Shown: positions 44,878 to 53,720 of the stretch, one piece after another
How the letters are laid out: each line of letters opens with the position of its first letter
How positions within the stretch are numbered: the first letter of the stretch is position 1
Assembly (NCBI RefSeq): GCF_035762065.1
Contig: NZ_DASTPW010000012.1
Span: 1-64,000, forward strand
DNA length: 64,000 nucleotides
DNA from: Methylibium sp035762065
Lineage (GTDB): Bacteria; Pseudomonadota; Gammaproteobacteria; Burkholderiales; Burkholderiaceae_C
Direction of reading: 5' to 3'
The notes under the pieces: generated by a model
Seen by the model: the letters and a program-made list of their open reading frames with translations, nothing else
What the model was told of the DNA's origin: nothing
Databases searched by the model: none
Made by a program: the position numbers and the translations under genes

Positions 44878-45633
44878 TCAGTGGCCGAGGTACACGTCGA
44901 TGACCTTCGGGTCGTTCTGCACCTTGTCCATCGACCCTTCGGCGAGGATCCTTCCCTGGTGCATCACCGTCACCTTGTCGGCGATCTTCTCGACGAAGTC
45001 CATGTCGTGCTCGATCACGATCACCGCGCGCCCCTTGCAGATGCGCTTGAGCAGCTCGGCGGTGAGGTCGCGCTCGCGCGCGCTCATGCCGGCGATGGGC
45101 TCGTCGAGCATCAGCAGCTCGGGCTCCTGCATCAAAAGCATGCCGATCTCGAGCCACTGCTTCTGGCCGTGGCTCAGCAGGCCGGCCTCCATCTCGAGCA
45201 TTCCGGCGAGGCCGATCTCTTCGGCGACGACCTGTACCCGCGCCAACACGGCGTCGGTGCAGCGGAAGAACATCGCGCCGAGCACCGAGCGGCCTAACGG
45301 GTACGAGACCTCCAGGTTCTTGAAGACCGAAAGGTTCTCGTAGATCGACGGCGTCTGGAACTTGCGCCCGATGCCGCGGCGCACGCGCGCGTGCTCGGGA
45401 AGCCTGGTCAGCTCCTCGTTCTTGAACTTGATGCTGCCCTCGGTGGCGCGGGTCTTGCCGCAGATCAGGTCGAGCAGCGTCGTCTTGCCCGCGCCGTTCG
45501 GGCCGATGATCACGCGCAGCTCGTTCCTGTCGATGTAGAGCGTGAGCGCGTCGATGGCCTTGAAGCCGTCGAAGGCGACCGAGAGGTCCTCGATCGCGAG
45601 CGCGAAGTCGGTGTTGCTTCCCAGGGTGCTCAT
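44878..45633 (-). CDS. urtD: Urea/short-chain amide ABC transporter ATPase UrtD
   Basis: The LivG-like ATPase of the importer. The 251-residue product shows Walker A GPNGAGKTT, the modified signature LSHGQKQWLEI typical of UrtD, Walker B LLMLDEPIAGMS and the switch His in VIEHDMDF. Start MSTLGSN at 45633 has an AGGCGA purine run upstream; an in-frame ATG at 45663 would add ten residues and overlap urtC. It lies 13 bp after urtC. Confidence 0.94.
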   Translation of the reverse strand: MSTLGSNTDFALAIEDLSVAFDGFKAIDALTLYIDRNELRVIIGPNGAGKTTLLDLICGKTRATEGSIKFKNEELTRLPEHARVRRGIGRKFQTPSIYENLSVFKNLEVSYPLGRSVLGAMFFRCTDAVLARVQVVAEEIGLAGMLEMEAGLLSHGQKQWLEIGMLLMQEPELLMLDEPIAGMSARERDLTAELLKRICKGRAVIVIEHDMDFVEKIADKVTVMHQGRILAEGSMDKVQNDPKVIDVYLGH

Positions 45634-45646
45634 GACGGGTCGCCTT

Positions 45647-46846
45647 TCAGGCGTGCTGGCCACGGATGCCGCCGGCCAGCGGAGGCGCGGGTTCGCGCGG
45701 CTTCGGCGGCTCGGGCCAGGCCGCGTGCGCCGCGGCCACGCGCTCGCGCAGCTCGCGCCGCTCGGCGCGGCGTCGCTTCCACCACGGCTTGAGCTTCTGC
45801 TCGACCAGCCCCGCCAGCCCGTCGGGGAAGGCCATGGTCACGCCGATGAAGAGCGCGGCCATCATGAACAGCCACAGGTCCGGGAAGCTTTCCGAAAAGA
45901 AGGTCTTGCCGGCATTGACGAGCAGTGCGCCGATCACCGCGCCGACCAGGCTGTGCCGCCCGCCGACCGCCGCGAAGATCACCATCTCGATCGAGGGCAC
46001 GATGCCGACGAAGCTCGGCGACATGAAGCCCACCTGCAGCGTGAACATCGCGCCGCCGATGCCGGCGATCGCCGCGGCCGAGCAGAAGGCCGCCACCTTG
46101 AACATCGCGACGTCGTAGCCCGAGAAGCGCACCCGGTCTTCCTTGTCGCGCATCGCGAGCAGGAGCGTGCCGAACTTGCTGCGCTGGATCCACAGCCCCA
46201 CCGCGATGCTCGCCAGCAGCGTGCCGGCGCACACGTAGTAGAGGATCAGCTTGGCCGAGTCGGTGCGGATGTCCCAGCCCCACATCGTCTTGAGGTCGGT
46301 CATGCCGTTGACCCCGCCGGTCACGCCCTGCTGGCCGATGATGAGCACGGTCAGGATCAGCGCGACCGCCTGCGTGATGATCGCGAAGTACACGCCGCCC
46401 ACGCGCCGCTTGAACATCGCGTAGCCGATCACGAAGGCCAGCGCCGTCGGCAGCGCCACCACCGCGATCAGCGCGAAGGGCAGGCTGCGGAACGGCTCCC
46501 ACCACAGCGGCAGCGCGGTGAGCTGGTTCCAGTCCATGAAGTCGGGGATGCCCGGCGTGCTCTGGATCTTGGTGCTCACCGGGTCGCTGGCTTCCAGCTT
46601 CAGGAACATCGCCATCGCGTAGCCGCCGAGGCCGAAGAACACGCCCTGGCCGAGGCTCAGCACGCCGCCCCAGCCCCACAGCACGACGAGGCCGACCGCG
46701 ACGAAGGCATAGCTGAGGTACTTGCCGACCAGGTTGAGCCGGAAGCTGTCGAGGGCCAGCGGGAACACGACGAGCAGCAGCAGCGCGAGCGCCAGCAGGC
46801 TGCCGAGGCGGTATGCGTCGAGCCAGGTCTTCAGCACGTTCTTCAT
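45647..46846 (-). CDS. urtC: Urea/short-chain amide ABC transporter permease UrtC
   Basis: The LivM-like permease. The 399-residue product has about nine helices, the YAFVAVGLVVLWGWGGVLSL and FGLGGYAMAMF segments of this family, and an EAA-like cytoplasmic loop (LLAMRDKEDRVRFSGYDVAM). The long hydrophilic C-terminal tail (KRRAERRELRERVAAAHAAW) is usual for UrtC. The ATG overlaps the stop of urtB by 4 bp. Confidence 0.95.
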   Translation of the reverse strand: MKNVLKTWLDAYRLGSLLALALLLLVVFPLALDSFRLNLVGKYLSYAFVAVGLVVLWGWGGVLSLGQGVFFGLGGYAMAMFLKLEASDPVSTKIQSTPGIPDFMDWNQLTALPLWWEPFRSLPFALIAVVALPTALAFVIGYAMFKRRVGGVYFAIITQAVALILTVLIIGQQGVTGGVNGMTDLKTMWGWDIRTDSAKLILYYVCAGTLLASIAVGLWIQRSKFGTLLLAMRDKEDRVRFSGYDVAMFKVAAFCSAAAIAGIGGAMFTLQVGFMSPSFVGIVPSIEMVIFAAVGGRHSLVGAVIGALLVNAGKTFFSESFPDLWLFMMAALFIGVTMAFPDGLAGLVEQKLKPWWKRRRAERRELRERVAAAHAAWPEPPKPREPAPPLAGGIRGQHA

Positions 46847-47757
46847 CGACGGACCTTCGCAGCGAAGAGGCCTTGCGGGCGAATCATCAGGATCGCGACG
46901 ATCAGGCTCAGCGTCAGCACCTTGGCCATCGAGCCGGTCAGGAAGAACTCGCTGATCGACTGCATCTGCGCGATGCCGAAGGCCGAGGCCACCGTGCCGA
47001 GCAGGCTGGCCGCGCCGCCGAAGGTCACCACGAGAAAGGCGTCGACGATGTAGAGCGAGCCGGAGGTGGGCCCGGTGGAGCCGATGGTGGTGAAGGCCGC
47101 GCCCGCGATGCCGGCGATGCCGCAGCCGATCGCGAAGGTGAGCCGGTCGCATCGCTTGGTGTCGATGCCGGTCGCGTTGGCCATCGCGCGGTTGGCCACC
47201 GTCGCGCGCACCCGCAGGCCCCAGCGGCTCTTGTAGAGCGCGAGCATCACCACGGCGGTGACGAGCGCGGTCAGCGCCAGCACGAACAGGCCGTTGATCG
47301 GGATGTCGAGCCCCTCCTTCGGCGCCCACGAGCCCATCAGCCAGTCGGGCAGCGTCGGGCTCACCTCCTTCGCGCTGATGAAGCTGCGAAAGCACTGCTG
47401 CAACGCGAGGCTCAGGCCCCAGGTGGCGAGCAGCGTGTCGAGCGGGCGCTTGTAGAGGTGGCGGATCAGCGCCCACTCGGCCAGCCAGCCGGCCGCGAAC
47501 GCGAAGCCGAAGGCCAGCGCGATCGCGAGCGGAAAGTAGGCCTGCATCAGACCCGGCGCGAACCGCTCGGCGAGCGTCGAGCCGAGGAACACGGTGTACG
47601 CGCCGATCGCCATGAACTCGCCGTGCGCCATGTTGATGACGCCCATCTGCCCGAAGATGATCGCGAGCCCCAGGCCCATCAGCAGCAGCACCGCGAACAG
47701 GCTGATGCCCGCGAAGCCCTGCATCAGGCCGATGTTCAGGATGTCCGAAAGAGTCAT
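46843..47757 (-). CDS. urtB: Urea/short-chain amide ABC transporter permease UrtB
   Basis: The LivH-like permease. The 304-residue product is highly hydrophobic, with conserved GLGLAIIFGQMGVINMAHGE and the loop RATVANRAMANATGIDTKRC. That loop contains the EAA-like Asn/Gly motif, and the TFAIGCGIAGIAGA segment follows. It follows urtA by 123 bp, a gap mostly filled by a hairpin repeat (copy G), which may keep the binding protein message more abundant than the permease message. Confidence 0.95.
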   Translation of the reverse strand: MTLSDILNIGLMQGFAGISLFAVLLLMGLGLAIIFGQMGVINMAHGEFMAIGAYTVFLGSTLAERFAPGLMQAYFPLAIALAFGFAFAAGWLAEWALIRHLYKRPLDTLLATWGLSLALQQCFRSFISAKEVSPTLPDWLMGSWAPKEGLDIPINGLFVLALTALVTAVVMLALYKSRWGLRVRATVANRAMANATGIDTKRCDRLTFAIGCGIAGIAGAAFTTIGSTGPTSGSLYIVDAFLVVTFGGAASLLGTVASAFGIAQMQSISEFFLTGSMAKVLTLSLIVAILMIRPQGLFAAKVRR

Positions 47758-47807
47758 GGCGTCACCGAGAAGCGAGCTGCCGCGTGCATGCCTTGACCAA
47801 CCCAGCG

Positions 47808-47883
47808 CACGCCGTGGATCCGGCTTCGCCGGGCCACTGGCGTGGTCCCCTGGGGGGAAGGCCGAAGGCCCTCGGGGGCGTCA
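47808..47883 (+). repeat. Three-hairpin repeat, divergent copy G (between urtA and urtB)
   Basis: The element keeps GGATCCGGCTTCGCCGG at its left but has its own middle (TGGTCCCCTGGGGGGA) and third hairpin (GGCCGAAGGCC), and ends CGGGGGCGTCA. The third hairpin is again a perfect stem around GAA although its bases differ from copies A-F. The terminal TCA is the minus-strand TGA stop of urtA, as in copies A-E. It is likely a second subfamily of the same element. Confidence 0.82.
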
Positions 47884-49134
47884 TTGATATCCCTTGGGGA
47901 AGGGATCGGGCTCGATCAGGTTGGGCGATTCGGCGATCAGCTTGAACTGCCCGTCCATCTGCATCTGGCCGATGCGCGCCTTGCTCCACAGGTGGTGGTT
48001 CTTGTGGATCTTCACGTAGCCCTCGGGGGCTTCCTTGAACTCCACGCCTTCGCTGGCCGCGGCGATCTTGTCGATGTCGAAGCTGCCGGCCTTTTCGACC
48101 GTGAACTTCCACAGCCAGGGGCCGAGGTAGGCCGCCTGGGTGACGTCGCCGATCACCGACTTGGCGCCGTACTTGGCCTTGAAGGCCTCGACGAACTTCT
48201 TGTTGTTCGGGTTGTCGAGGCTCTGGAAGTACTTCATGCAGGCGTAGAAGCCCGCGGTGTTCTCGCCGCCGATGCCCAGCAGCTCGTCCTCGGTGACCGA
48301 GATCGTCAGCAGGAACTGCTTGTCGGCCGTGATGCCCGCGGCCTTCATCTGCTTGTAGAACGAGACGTTCGAGCCGCCGACCACCACCGCGTAGATGCAG
48401 TCGGGCTTGGCGACCTTGATCTTGTTGAGCAGCGAGTTGAAGTTGGTGTGGCCGAGCGGGTAGTACTCCTCGCCGACCACCTTGCCCTTGAGCTGGTTCT
48501 CGATGTGCTTGCGCGCGATCTTGTTCGAGGTGCGCGGCCAGATGTAGTCGGAGCCGATCAGGAAGAAGCTCTTGGCCTTCTTCTCCTTGCTGGCCCAGTC
48601 GAGGCCCCAGATGATCTGCTGCGTCGCTTCCTGCCCGGTGTAGATGACGTTCTTGCTCTGCTCCAGGCCTTCATAGAAGGTCGGGTAATAGAGCATGCCG
48701 TTCTCCTTCTCGAAGATCGGCAGCACCGCCTTGCGCGAGGCGCTGGTCCAGCAGCCGAACACGGCCGCGACCTTGTCGTTGACCAGCAGCTTCTTGCTCT
48801 TCTCGGCGAAGGTCGGCCAGTCGCTCGCGCCGTCTTCCTTGATGACCTTGATCTTGCGGCCGAGCACGCCGCCCATCGCGTTGATCTGGTCGATCGCGAG
48901 CTGCTCGGCCTGGATCGAGCCGGTCTCGGAAATCGCCATCGTGCCGGTGGCCGAGTGCAGCTGGCCGACGGTGACTTCGGTGTCGGTGACCGCGAGCTTG
49001 GTGGTGTTCACCTTCGCGGTCGGGAACTGCTGGGCCAGGGCCCAGGCCGGCAGGCCGGCCAGCGGCATCGCCGCGGCGGCCTGCATCAGCCGGCGGCGCT
49101 GCGCGTCGAAGTTCGAATCGGAAGACTGGGACAT
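47881..49134 (-). CDS. urtA: Urea/short-chain amide ABC transporter substrate-binding protein UrtA
   Basis: The periplasmic binding protein of the importer, similar to FmdD and AmiC-type proteins. The 417-residue product carries a twin-arginine-like signal (AQRRRLMQAAAAMPLAGLPA). The mature part has the family features TEVTVGQLHSATGTMAISET, then AFKAKYG and the WTSASRKAVLPIFEKENG region that shapes the ligand pocket. The start at 49134 has a strong AGGAGG 6 bp upstream; an in-frame ATG at 49209 would bury the signal. It leads the operon urtABCDE-fmdA-fmdB. Confidence 0.95.
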   Translation of the reverse strand: MSQSSDSNFDAQRRRLMQAAAAMPLAGLPAWALAQQFPTAKVNTTKLAVTDTEVTVGQLHSATGTMAISETGSIQAEQLAIDQINAMGGVLGRKIKVIKEDGASDWPTFAEKSKKLLVNDKVAAVFGCWTSASRKAVLPIFEKENGMLYYPTFYEGLEQSKNVIYTGQEATQQIIWGLDWASKEKKAKSFFLIGSDYIWPRTSNKIARKHIENQLKGKVVGEEYYPLGHTNFNSLLNKIKVAKPDCIYAVVVGGSNVSFYKQMKAAGITADKQFLLTISVTEDELLGIGGENTAGFYACMKYFQSLDNPNNKKFVEAFKAKYGAKSVIGDVTQAAYLGPWLWKFTVEKAGSFDIDKIAAASEGVEFKEAPEGYVKIHKNHHLWSKARIGQMQMDGQFKLIAESPNLIEPDPFPKGYQ

Positions 49135-49258
49135 GTCGGCCTCCTGCCGGTGACGGTTGAGCGTTGCGGGGGCATGGGGCACCAGCGGTGTGCGTGGTGT
49201 GCTTGGCATGGCCCCGATCGATGGCGCTCATCGTGCAAGCCGTGGGGCGCAGGCCGAA

Positions 49259-49274
49259 TACGTCATTCGACGTA
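49259..49274. promoter_or_regulatory. Inverted repeat in the urtA/hybrid-kinase divergent region
   Basis: TACGTC-ATTC-GACGTA is a perfect 6-bp inverted repeat with a 4-bp spacer. It lies near the middle of the 199-bp gap between urtA (minus) and the permease-kinase gene (plus). Its TAC...GTA ends resemble sites bound by NarL/FixJ-type regulators, and a regulator of that type is encoded at 52777. That link is inference. Confidence 0.4.
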
Positions 49275-49333
49275 GCGACGCGCCGGGATCGCTTCTTGCA
49301 AAAACGCCAGCGCTGCCACGGCCGAGGAACCGC

Positions 49334-52300
49334 GTGTCGTCCATCGCTCCGCAAAAGATCTTCCGCATCCGCCGCGACTACAACGGCTGGGTCGCGAACG
49401 AGACGATGGAGGACTACGCGCTGCGCTACACGCCGCGGCACTTCCGCAAGTGGAGCGAGTTCCGCGTCGCGAACACCGCGTTCGGCGCGACCTCCTTCCT
49501 CGCGCTCGAGGCGATCGGCGGCGCGATCGCGCTGAGCTACGGCTTCGCGAACGCGCTGTGGGCGATCCTCGTCGTCGGGCTCGTCACCTTCCTCACCGGC
49601 CTGCCGATCAGCTACCACGCCGCGCGGCACGGGCTCGACATGGACCTGCTCACCCGCGGCGCCGGCTTCGGCTACCTCGGCTCGACGCTGACCTCGCTGA
49701 TCTACGCGAGCTTCACCTTCATCTTCTTCGCGCTCGAGGCGGCCATCCTCGGCACCGCGATCGAGCTCGTCACCGGCTGGCCGATCGCGGCGTGCTACCT
49801 GGTGGCCTCGCTCGGTGTGATCCCGCTGGTGATGCACGGCATCACGCTGATCTCGCGGCTGCAGCTGTGGACGCAGCCGCTGTGGATCGTGCTGTGCATC
49901 GCGCCGTACGCGGCGGTGTGGGCGATCGATCCGGGCAAGTACGCCGAGTTCTCGACGCTCGCCGGCCGCGTCTCGGGCAGCGCCGGCTTCGACGGCCTGA
50001 TGTTCGGCGCCGCGGCGACCGTGGCCTTCTCGCTGGTCGTGCAGATCGGCGAGCAGGTCGACTACCTGCGCTTCCTGCCGGAGAAGACGCGCGCGAACCG
50101 CTGGCGCTGGTGGGGCGCGGTGCTGGTCGCCGGGCCGGGCTGGATCGTGCCGGGCATGCTGAAGATGCTGGGCGGCGCCTTCCTCGCCTTCCTCGTGCTG
50201 CAGCAGCAGATGCCGGCGGACAAGGCCGTCGAGCCGATGCAGATGTACCTGGCCGGCTATGCCTACCTGTTCGACGACCCGGCCTGGGTGCTGGGCGCGG
50301 CGGCGCTGTTCGTCGTGGTCTCGCAGGTCAAGATCAACCTCACCAACGCCTACGCCGGCTCGCTCGCCTGGAGCAACTTCTTCGCGCGGCTGACGCACAG
50401 CCACCCCGGCCGCGTCGTCTGGCTGGTGTTCAACGTGGTGATCGCGGTGCTGCTGATGACGCTGGGCGTGTTCGAGGCCCTGGAGCGCGTGCTCGGCCTC
50501 TACAGCAACGTCGCGATCGCCTGGGTCGGCGCGCTGGTGGCCGACCTGGTCATCAACAAGCCGCTGGGCTGGAGCCCGAAGGCGATCGAGTTCCGGCGCG
50601 CCTACCTCTACGACCTGAACCCGGTGGGCCTGGGCGCGACCGGCATCGCGACCGCGCTCTCGATCGCGGCCTATGCCGGCGCGATGGGCGAGGCCGCGCA
50701 GGCCTACGCGCCCTTCATCGCGCTGTTCACCGCGATGGCCGCGGCGCCGGCGATCGCCTGGGCGACCCGCGGGCGCTACTACCTCGCACGCAAGGACGAA
50801 GGCACCTGGAAGCCGGGCGCCTGGGTGCGCTGCGCGGTGTGCGAGAACCGCTTCGAGTCCGAGGACATGGCCGGCTGCCCGGCCTACGGCGCGCCGATCT
50901 GCTCGCTGTGCTGCACCCTCGAGTCGCGCTGCCACGACCGCTGCAAGCCCGAGGCGCGCGCCGCCGAGCAGGTGCGCGCCGCGCTCGGCCGGCTGCTGCC
51001 GCCGCGGGTCTCGGCGCTGGTCGACCTGCGCGTCGCGCACTACCTGGTGGTCGCGGTGTCCTTGATCGCGTTGCTCGCCGGCACGCTCGGCGTCGTCTAC
51101 GACCAGCAGGCGCTGCACGACGCGGTGCTCCACGCCGGAGCGCCGGACGTCGATGCGCGCTCGGCGCTGCGCACGGCGTTCTGGCAGGCCTTCGCGCTGC
51201 TGTCGCTGGGCATCGCGGTGGGCGCGTGGTGGATCGTGCTCGGCAGCGAGAGCCGGCGCATGGCCGAGGCCGAGTCGAGCCGCCACAACCGGCTGCTCGC
51301 CGAGGAGATCGAGGCGCACCGCCGCACCGATGCCGCGCTGCAGACCGCGAAGGATCTCGCCGAGGCCGCGAACCAGGCCAAGACGCGCTACGTCACCGGC
51401 ATCACCCACGAGCTGCGCACGCCGCTGAACGGCATCCTCGGCTACGCGCAGATCCTGCTGAAGGACGAGCAGGTCCGCGGCGAGCGGCGCGCCGCGGTCG
51501 CGACCATCCATCGCAGCGGCGAGCACCTGCACGGGCTGATCGACGGCCTGCTCGACCTCGCGCGCATCGAAGCCGGCAAGCTGCGGCTGGACATCGCGCC
51601 GCTCGCGATGCCGGAGTTCGTCGACGACCTGGTGCGCATGGTCGCGCCGCAGGCCGAGGCGAAAGGCCTCGCGTTCGCGGTGGAGACGGCCGGGCGCATG
51701 CCGCGCTTCGTGCGTGCCGACGCGAAGCGGCTGCGGCAGATCCTGCTGAACCTGCTCGGCAACGCGGTGCGCTTCACCGAGCGCGGGCGCATCGTGCTGC
51801 ACATCGACCACACCCGCGAGGTGGCGCGCTTCTCCGTGGTGGACACCGGCATCGGCATCGCCGAACAGGACCTGGAGCGCATCTTCCTGCCCTTCGAGCG
51901 CGGCGCCGCGGGCCGCCGCACCGGCGAGCCGGGCACCGGCCTCGGCCTCACGATCACCCGGCTGCTGACGCAGCTGATGGGCGGCGAGCTCACCGTGCAC
52001 AGCGAGCCCGGCGCGGGCAGCCGCTTCACCGTGCGGCTCTACCTCAGCGAGACCGCCGAGCCGCCGGCCGGCCCGCACGGGCTGCTGAAGCGGCCGGTCA
52101 CCGGCTACCTCGGCGCGCGCCGCACGCTGCTGGTGGTGGACGACCAGCCCATCCAGCGCCAGATGCTCGCCGGCCTGCTGCTGCCGCTGGGCTTTCGCAT
52201 CCGCGAGGCGGCCAGCGGGCCGGAGTGCATCGAAAGCGTGCTCGAGCAGCCGCCGGACGCGGTGCTGCTCGACATCGCGATGGGCGGCACGGACGACATG

Positions 52301-52780
52301 AACGGCTGGGCCACCGCGCGCCGCATCCGCGAGCACGGCTTCGTCGGCATGCCGATCGTCATGGTCTCGGCCAGCGCCTTCGAGAACCAGGAGGACAAGC
52401 TCGCCGACGCGGGCGCGCAGGCCTTCGTGGACAAGCCGGTGATCGAGTCGGCGCTGCTCGCGGTGCTGCAGCGCCAGCTCGAACTCGAATGGATCGCCGA
52501 GCTGCCGATGCCCGGCTGGCGCGACGGCGGCGCGGCGCTCGCGAGCGCCGCGGCACCGGCGCTGCCGGCCGAGTCGGCGCGCACGCTGCTGAAGCTCGCG
52601 CGGCTCGGCCACGCGCAGGGGCTGCGCGACGCGCTCGATGCGCAGGCCCGCGCGCATCCGGCCGCCGCCGCGGGCCTGGCGCCGTTGCGCGGGCTCGTCG
52701 AAGCCTTCGCGTGGCCCGAGCTGATCGACGCGCTGCAGCGCGCGCTCGAAGCCGCGCCCGACGAGGAGACCGCCGGATGA
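49334..52780 (+). CDS. NCS1-type permease fused to hybrid histidine kinase and receiver
   Basis: A 1148-residue transporter-sensor fusion. Residues about 10-490 look like an NCS1 nucleobase/allantoin permease (RRDYNGWVANETMEDYALRY, then about 12 helices). A cluster of eight Cys follows at 500-537 (CAVC, a central C, CSLCC, and two more), then two helices (about 570-590, 620-640). The kinase part has the HisKA box with His692 (HELRTPLNG), the N-box ILLNLLGNAVRF, DTGIGIAEQD and GTGLGLTIT. The receiver starts LLVVDDQP with Asp980 and a Lys in VDKPV. A GTG start at 49334 has AGGA upstream. It is divergent from urtA and overlaps the response regulator gene. Confidence 0.92.
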   Translation: MSSIAPQKIFRIRRDYNGWVANETMEDYALRYTPRHFRKWSEFRVANTAFGATSFLALEAIGGAIALSYGFANALWAILVVGLVTFLTGLPISYHAARHGLDMDLLTRGAGFGYLGSTLTSLIYASFTFIFFALEAAILGTAIELVTGWPIAACYLVASLGVIPLVMHGITLISRLQLWTQPLWIVLCIAPYAAVWAIDPGKYAEFSTLAGRVSGSAGFDGLMFGAAATVAFSLVVQIGEQVDYLRFLPEKTRANRWRWWGAVLVAGPGWIVPGMLKMLGGAFLAFLVLQQQMPADKAVEPMQMYLAGYAYLFDDPAWVLGAAALFVVVSQVKINLTNAYAGSLAWSNFFARLTHSHPGRVVWLVFNVVIAVLLMTLGVFEALERVLGLYSNVAIAWVGALVADLVINKPLGWSPKAIEFRRAYLYDLNPVGLGATGIATALSIAAYAGAMGEAAQAYAPFIALFTAMAAAPAIAWATRGRYYLARKDEGTWKPGAWVRCAVCENRFESEDMAGCPAYGAPICSLCCTLESRCHDRCKPEARAAEQVRAALGRLLPPRVSALVDLRVAHYLVVAVSLIALLAGTLGVVYDQQALHDAVLHAGAPDVDARSALRTAFWQAFALLSLGIAVGAWWIVLGSESRRMAEAESSRHNRLLAEEIEAHRRTDAALQTAKDLAEAANQAKTRYVTGITHELRTPLNGILGYAQILLKDEQVRGERRAAVATIHRSGEHLHGLIDGLLDLARIEAGKLRLDIAPLAMPEFVDDLVRMVAPQAEAKGLAFAVETAGRMPRFVRADAKRLRQILLNLLGNAVRFTERGRIVLHIDHTREVARFSVVDTGIGIAEQDLERIFLPFERGAAGRRTGEPGTGLGLTITRLLTQLMGGELTVHSEPGAGSRFTVRLYLSETAEPPAGPHGLLKRPVTGYLGARRTLLVVDDQPIQRQMLAGLLLPLGFRIREAASGPECIESVLEQPPDAVLLDIAMGGTDDMNGWATARRIREHGFVGMPIVMVSASAFENQEDKLADAGAQAFVDKPVIESALLAVLQRQLELEWIAELPMPGWRDGGAALASAAAPALPAESARTLLKLARLGHAQGLRDALDAQARAHPAAAAGLAPLRGLVEAFAWPELIDALQRALEAAPDEETAG

Positions 52781-53610
52781 GCGACGTCGTGCTGCTCGTC
52801 GACGACGCCGCGCACACGCTCGGCGCGCTGTGCCGCGAGCTGGAGTCCGAGGGCTACACGGTGCTGGTCGCGCCCAGCGGCGAGGCGGCGCTCGAGCGGC
52901 TCGAATGGGTCGGCCCCGACGCGATCCTGCTCGACGCGCGCATGCCCGGCCTCGACGGTTTCGAGACCTGCCGCCGCATCAAGGCCGAGCCGGCCTGGGC
53001 GCACGTGCCGGTGATCTTCATGACCGGCCTGTCGGAGACGCCGCACATCGTCGAGGGCTTCGCGGCCGGCGGCGTCGACTACGTCGTCAAGCCGGTGCGC
53101 GCCGCCGAGGTGCTGGCGCGCCTGGCGACGCACGTGCGCAACGCGCGCGCCACGCGGCTGGCGCGCGAGGCGCTCGACATCGGCGGCCACGGGCTCGTCG
53201 TCGTCGATGCGCACGGGCGGCTGGCGTGGCAGTCGCCCCGGGCGCGCGCGTGGCTAGCGCAGCCGGGCGCCGCGGCGATCGACTGGAGCGCGGCCGGCGC
53301 CGAGGCCGACACGCGGCGGCTCGGCGCGCGCGTCGCGCGCCGGCTCGGCAGCGTCGGCTTCGGCGAGACGATGTGGCTGCTCACCGAGCCCGGCCCGCCG
53401 GCCGCCGCCGACGCGCGGCTCGCCGCGCTGACGCCGCGCGAGGCCGAGGTGCTGAGCTGGATCGCCAAGGGCAAGACGAACCGCGACGTGGCCGAAATCC
53501 TCGGCATGAGCCCGCGCACGGTGAACAAGCACCTGGAGCACGTGTTCGAGAAGCTGGGCGTCGAGACGCGCACCGCGGCCGTCGCGCTCGCGACGCGCCA
53601 GGGCGGCTGA
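52777..53610 (+). CDS. LuxR-type response regulator
   Basis: The 277-residue product is the likely partner of the permease-kinase, whose stop it overlaps (ATGA). The receiver begins VVLLVDDAAHTLGAL and has the acceptor Asp in ILLDARMPGLDG and a Lys in YVVKPVRAAEV. After a linker with a PAS-like sequence (GGHGLVVVDAHGRLAW), a LuxR/NarL HTH closes it (LTPREAEVLSWIAKGKTNRD, then SPRTVNKHLEHVFEKLGV). Its probable targets are the divergent urt-fmd operon and its own gene pair, by position only. Confidence 0.92.
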   Translation: MSDVVLLVDDAAHTLGALCRELESEGYTVLVAPSGEAALERLEWVGPDAILLDARMPGLDGFETCRRIKAEPAWAHVPVIFMTGLSETPHIVEGFAAGGVDYVVKPVRAAEVLARLATHVRNARATRLAREALDIGGHGLVVVDAHGRLAWQSPRARAWLAQPGAAAIDWSAAGAEADTRRLGARVARRLGSVGFGETMWLLTEPGPPAAADARLAALTPREAEVLSWIAKGKTNRDVAEILGMSPRTVNKHLEHVFEKLGVETRTAAVALATRQGG

Positions 53611-53720
53611 CCGGGCGAAAAGCCGGCATCCGCCGACAGCCGTGTCGGACTGGCCCTACGGCCGGCCGGCGCCGCGTGTCGCAAGCTCGCCGCTCCTGGC
53701 CCGTGCCGACCGAACTCGAC

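Noticed and set aside
49204..49220. Possible sigma-54 promoter TGGCATGGCCCCGAT upstream of the permease-kinase
   Set aside because: The -24 half matches, but no TTGC or GC stands at the required 10-bp spacing.
49135..49333. Guanidine or other riboswitch upstream of urtA
   Set aside because: I looked for the conserved ykkC-type motifs on the minus strand and saw none; only a short palindrome is present.
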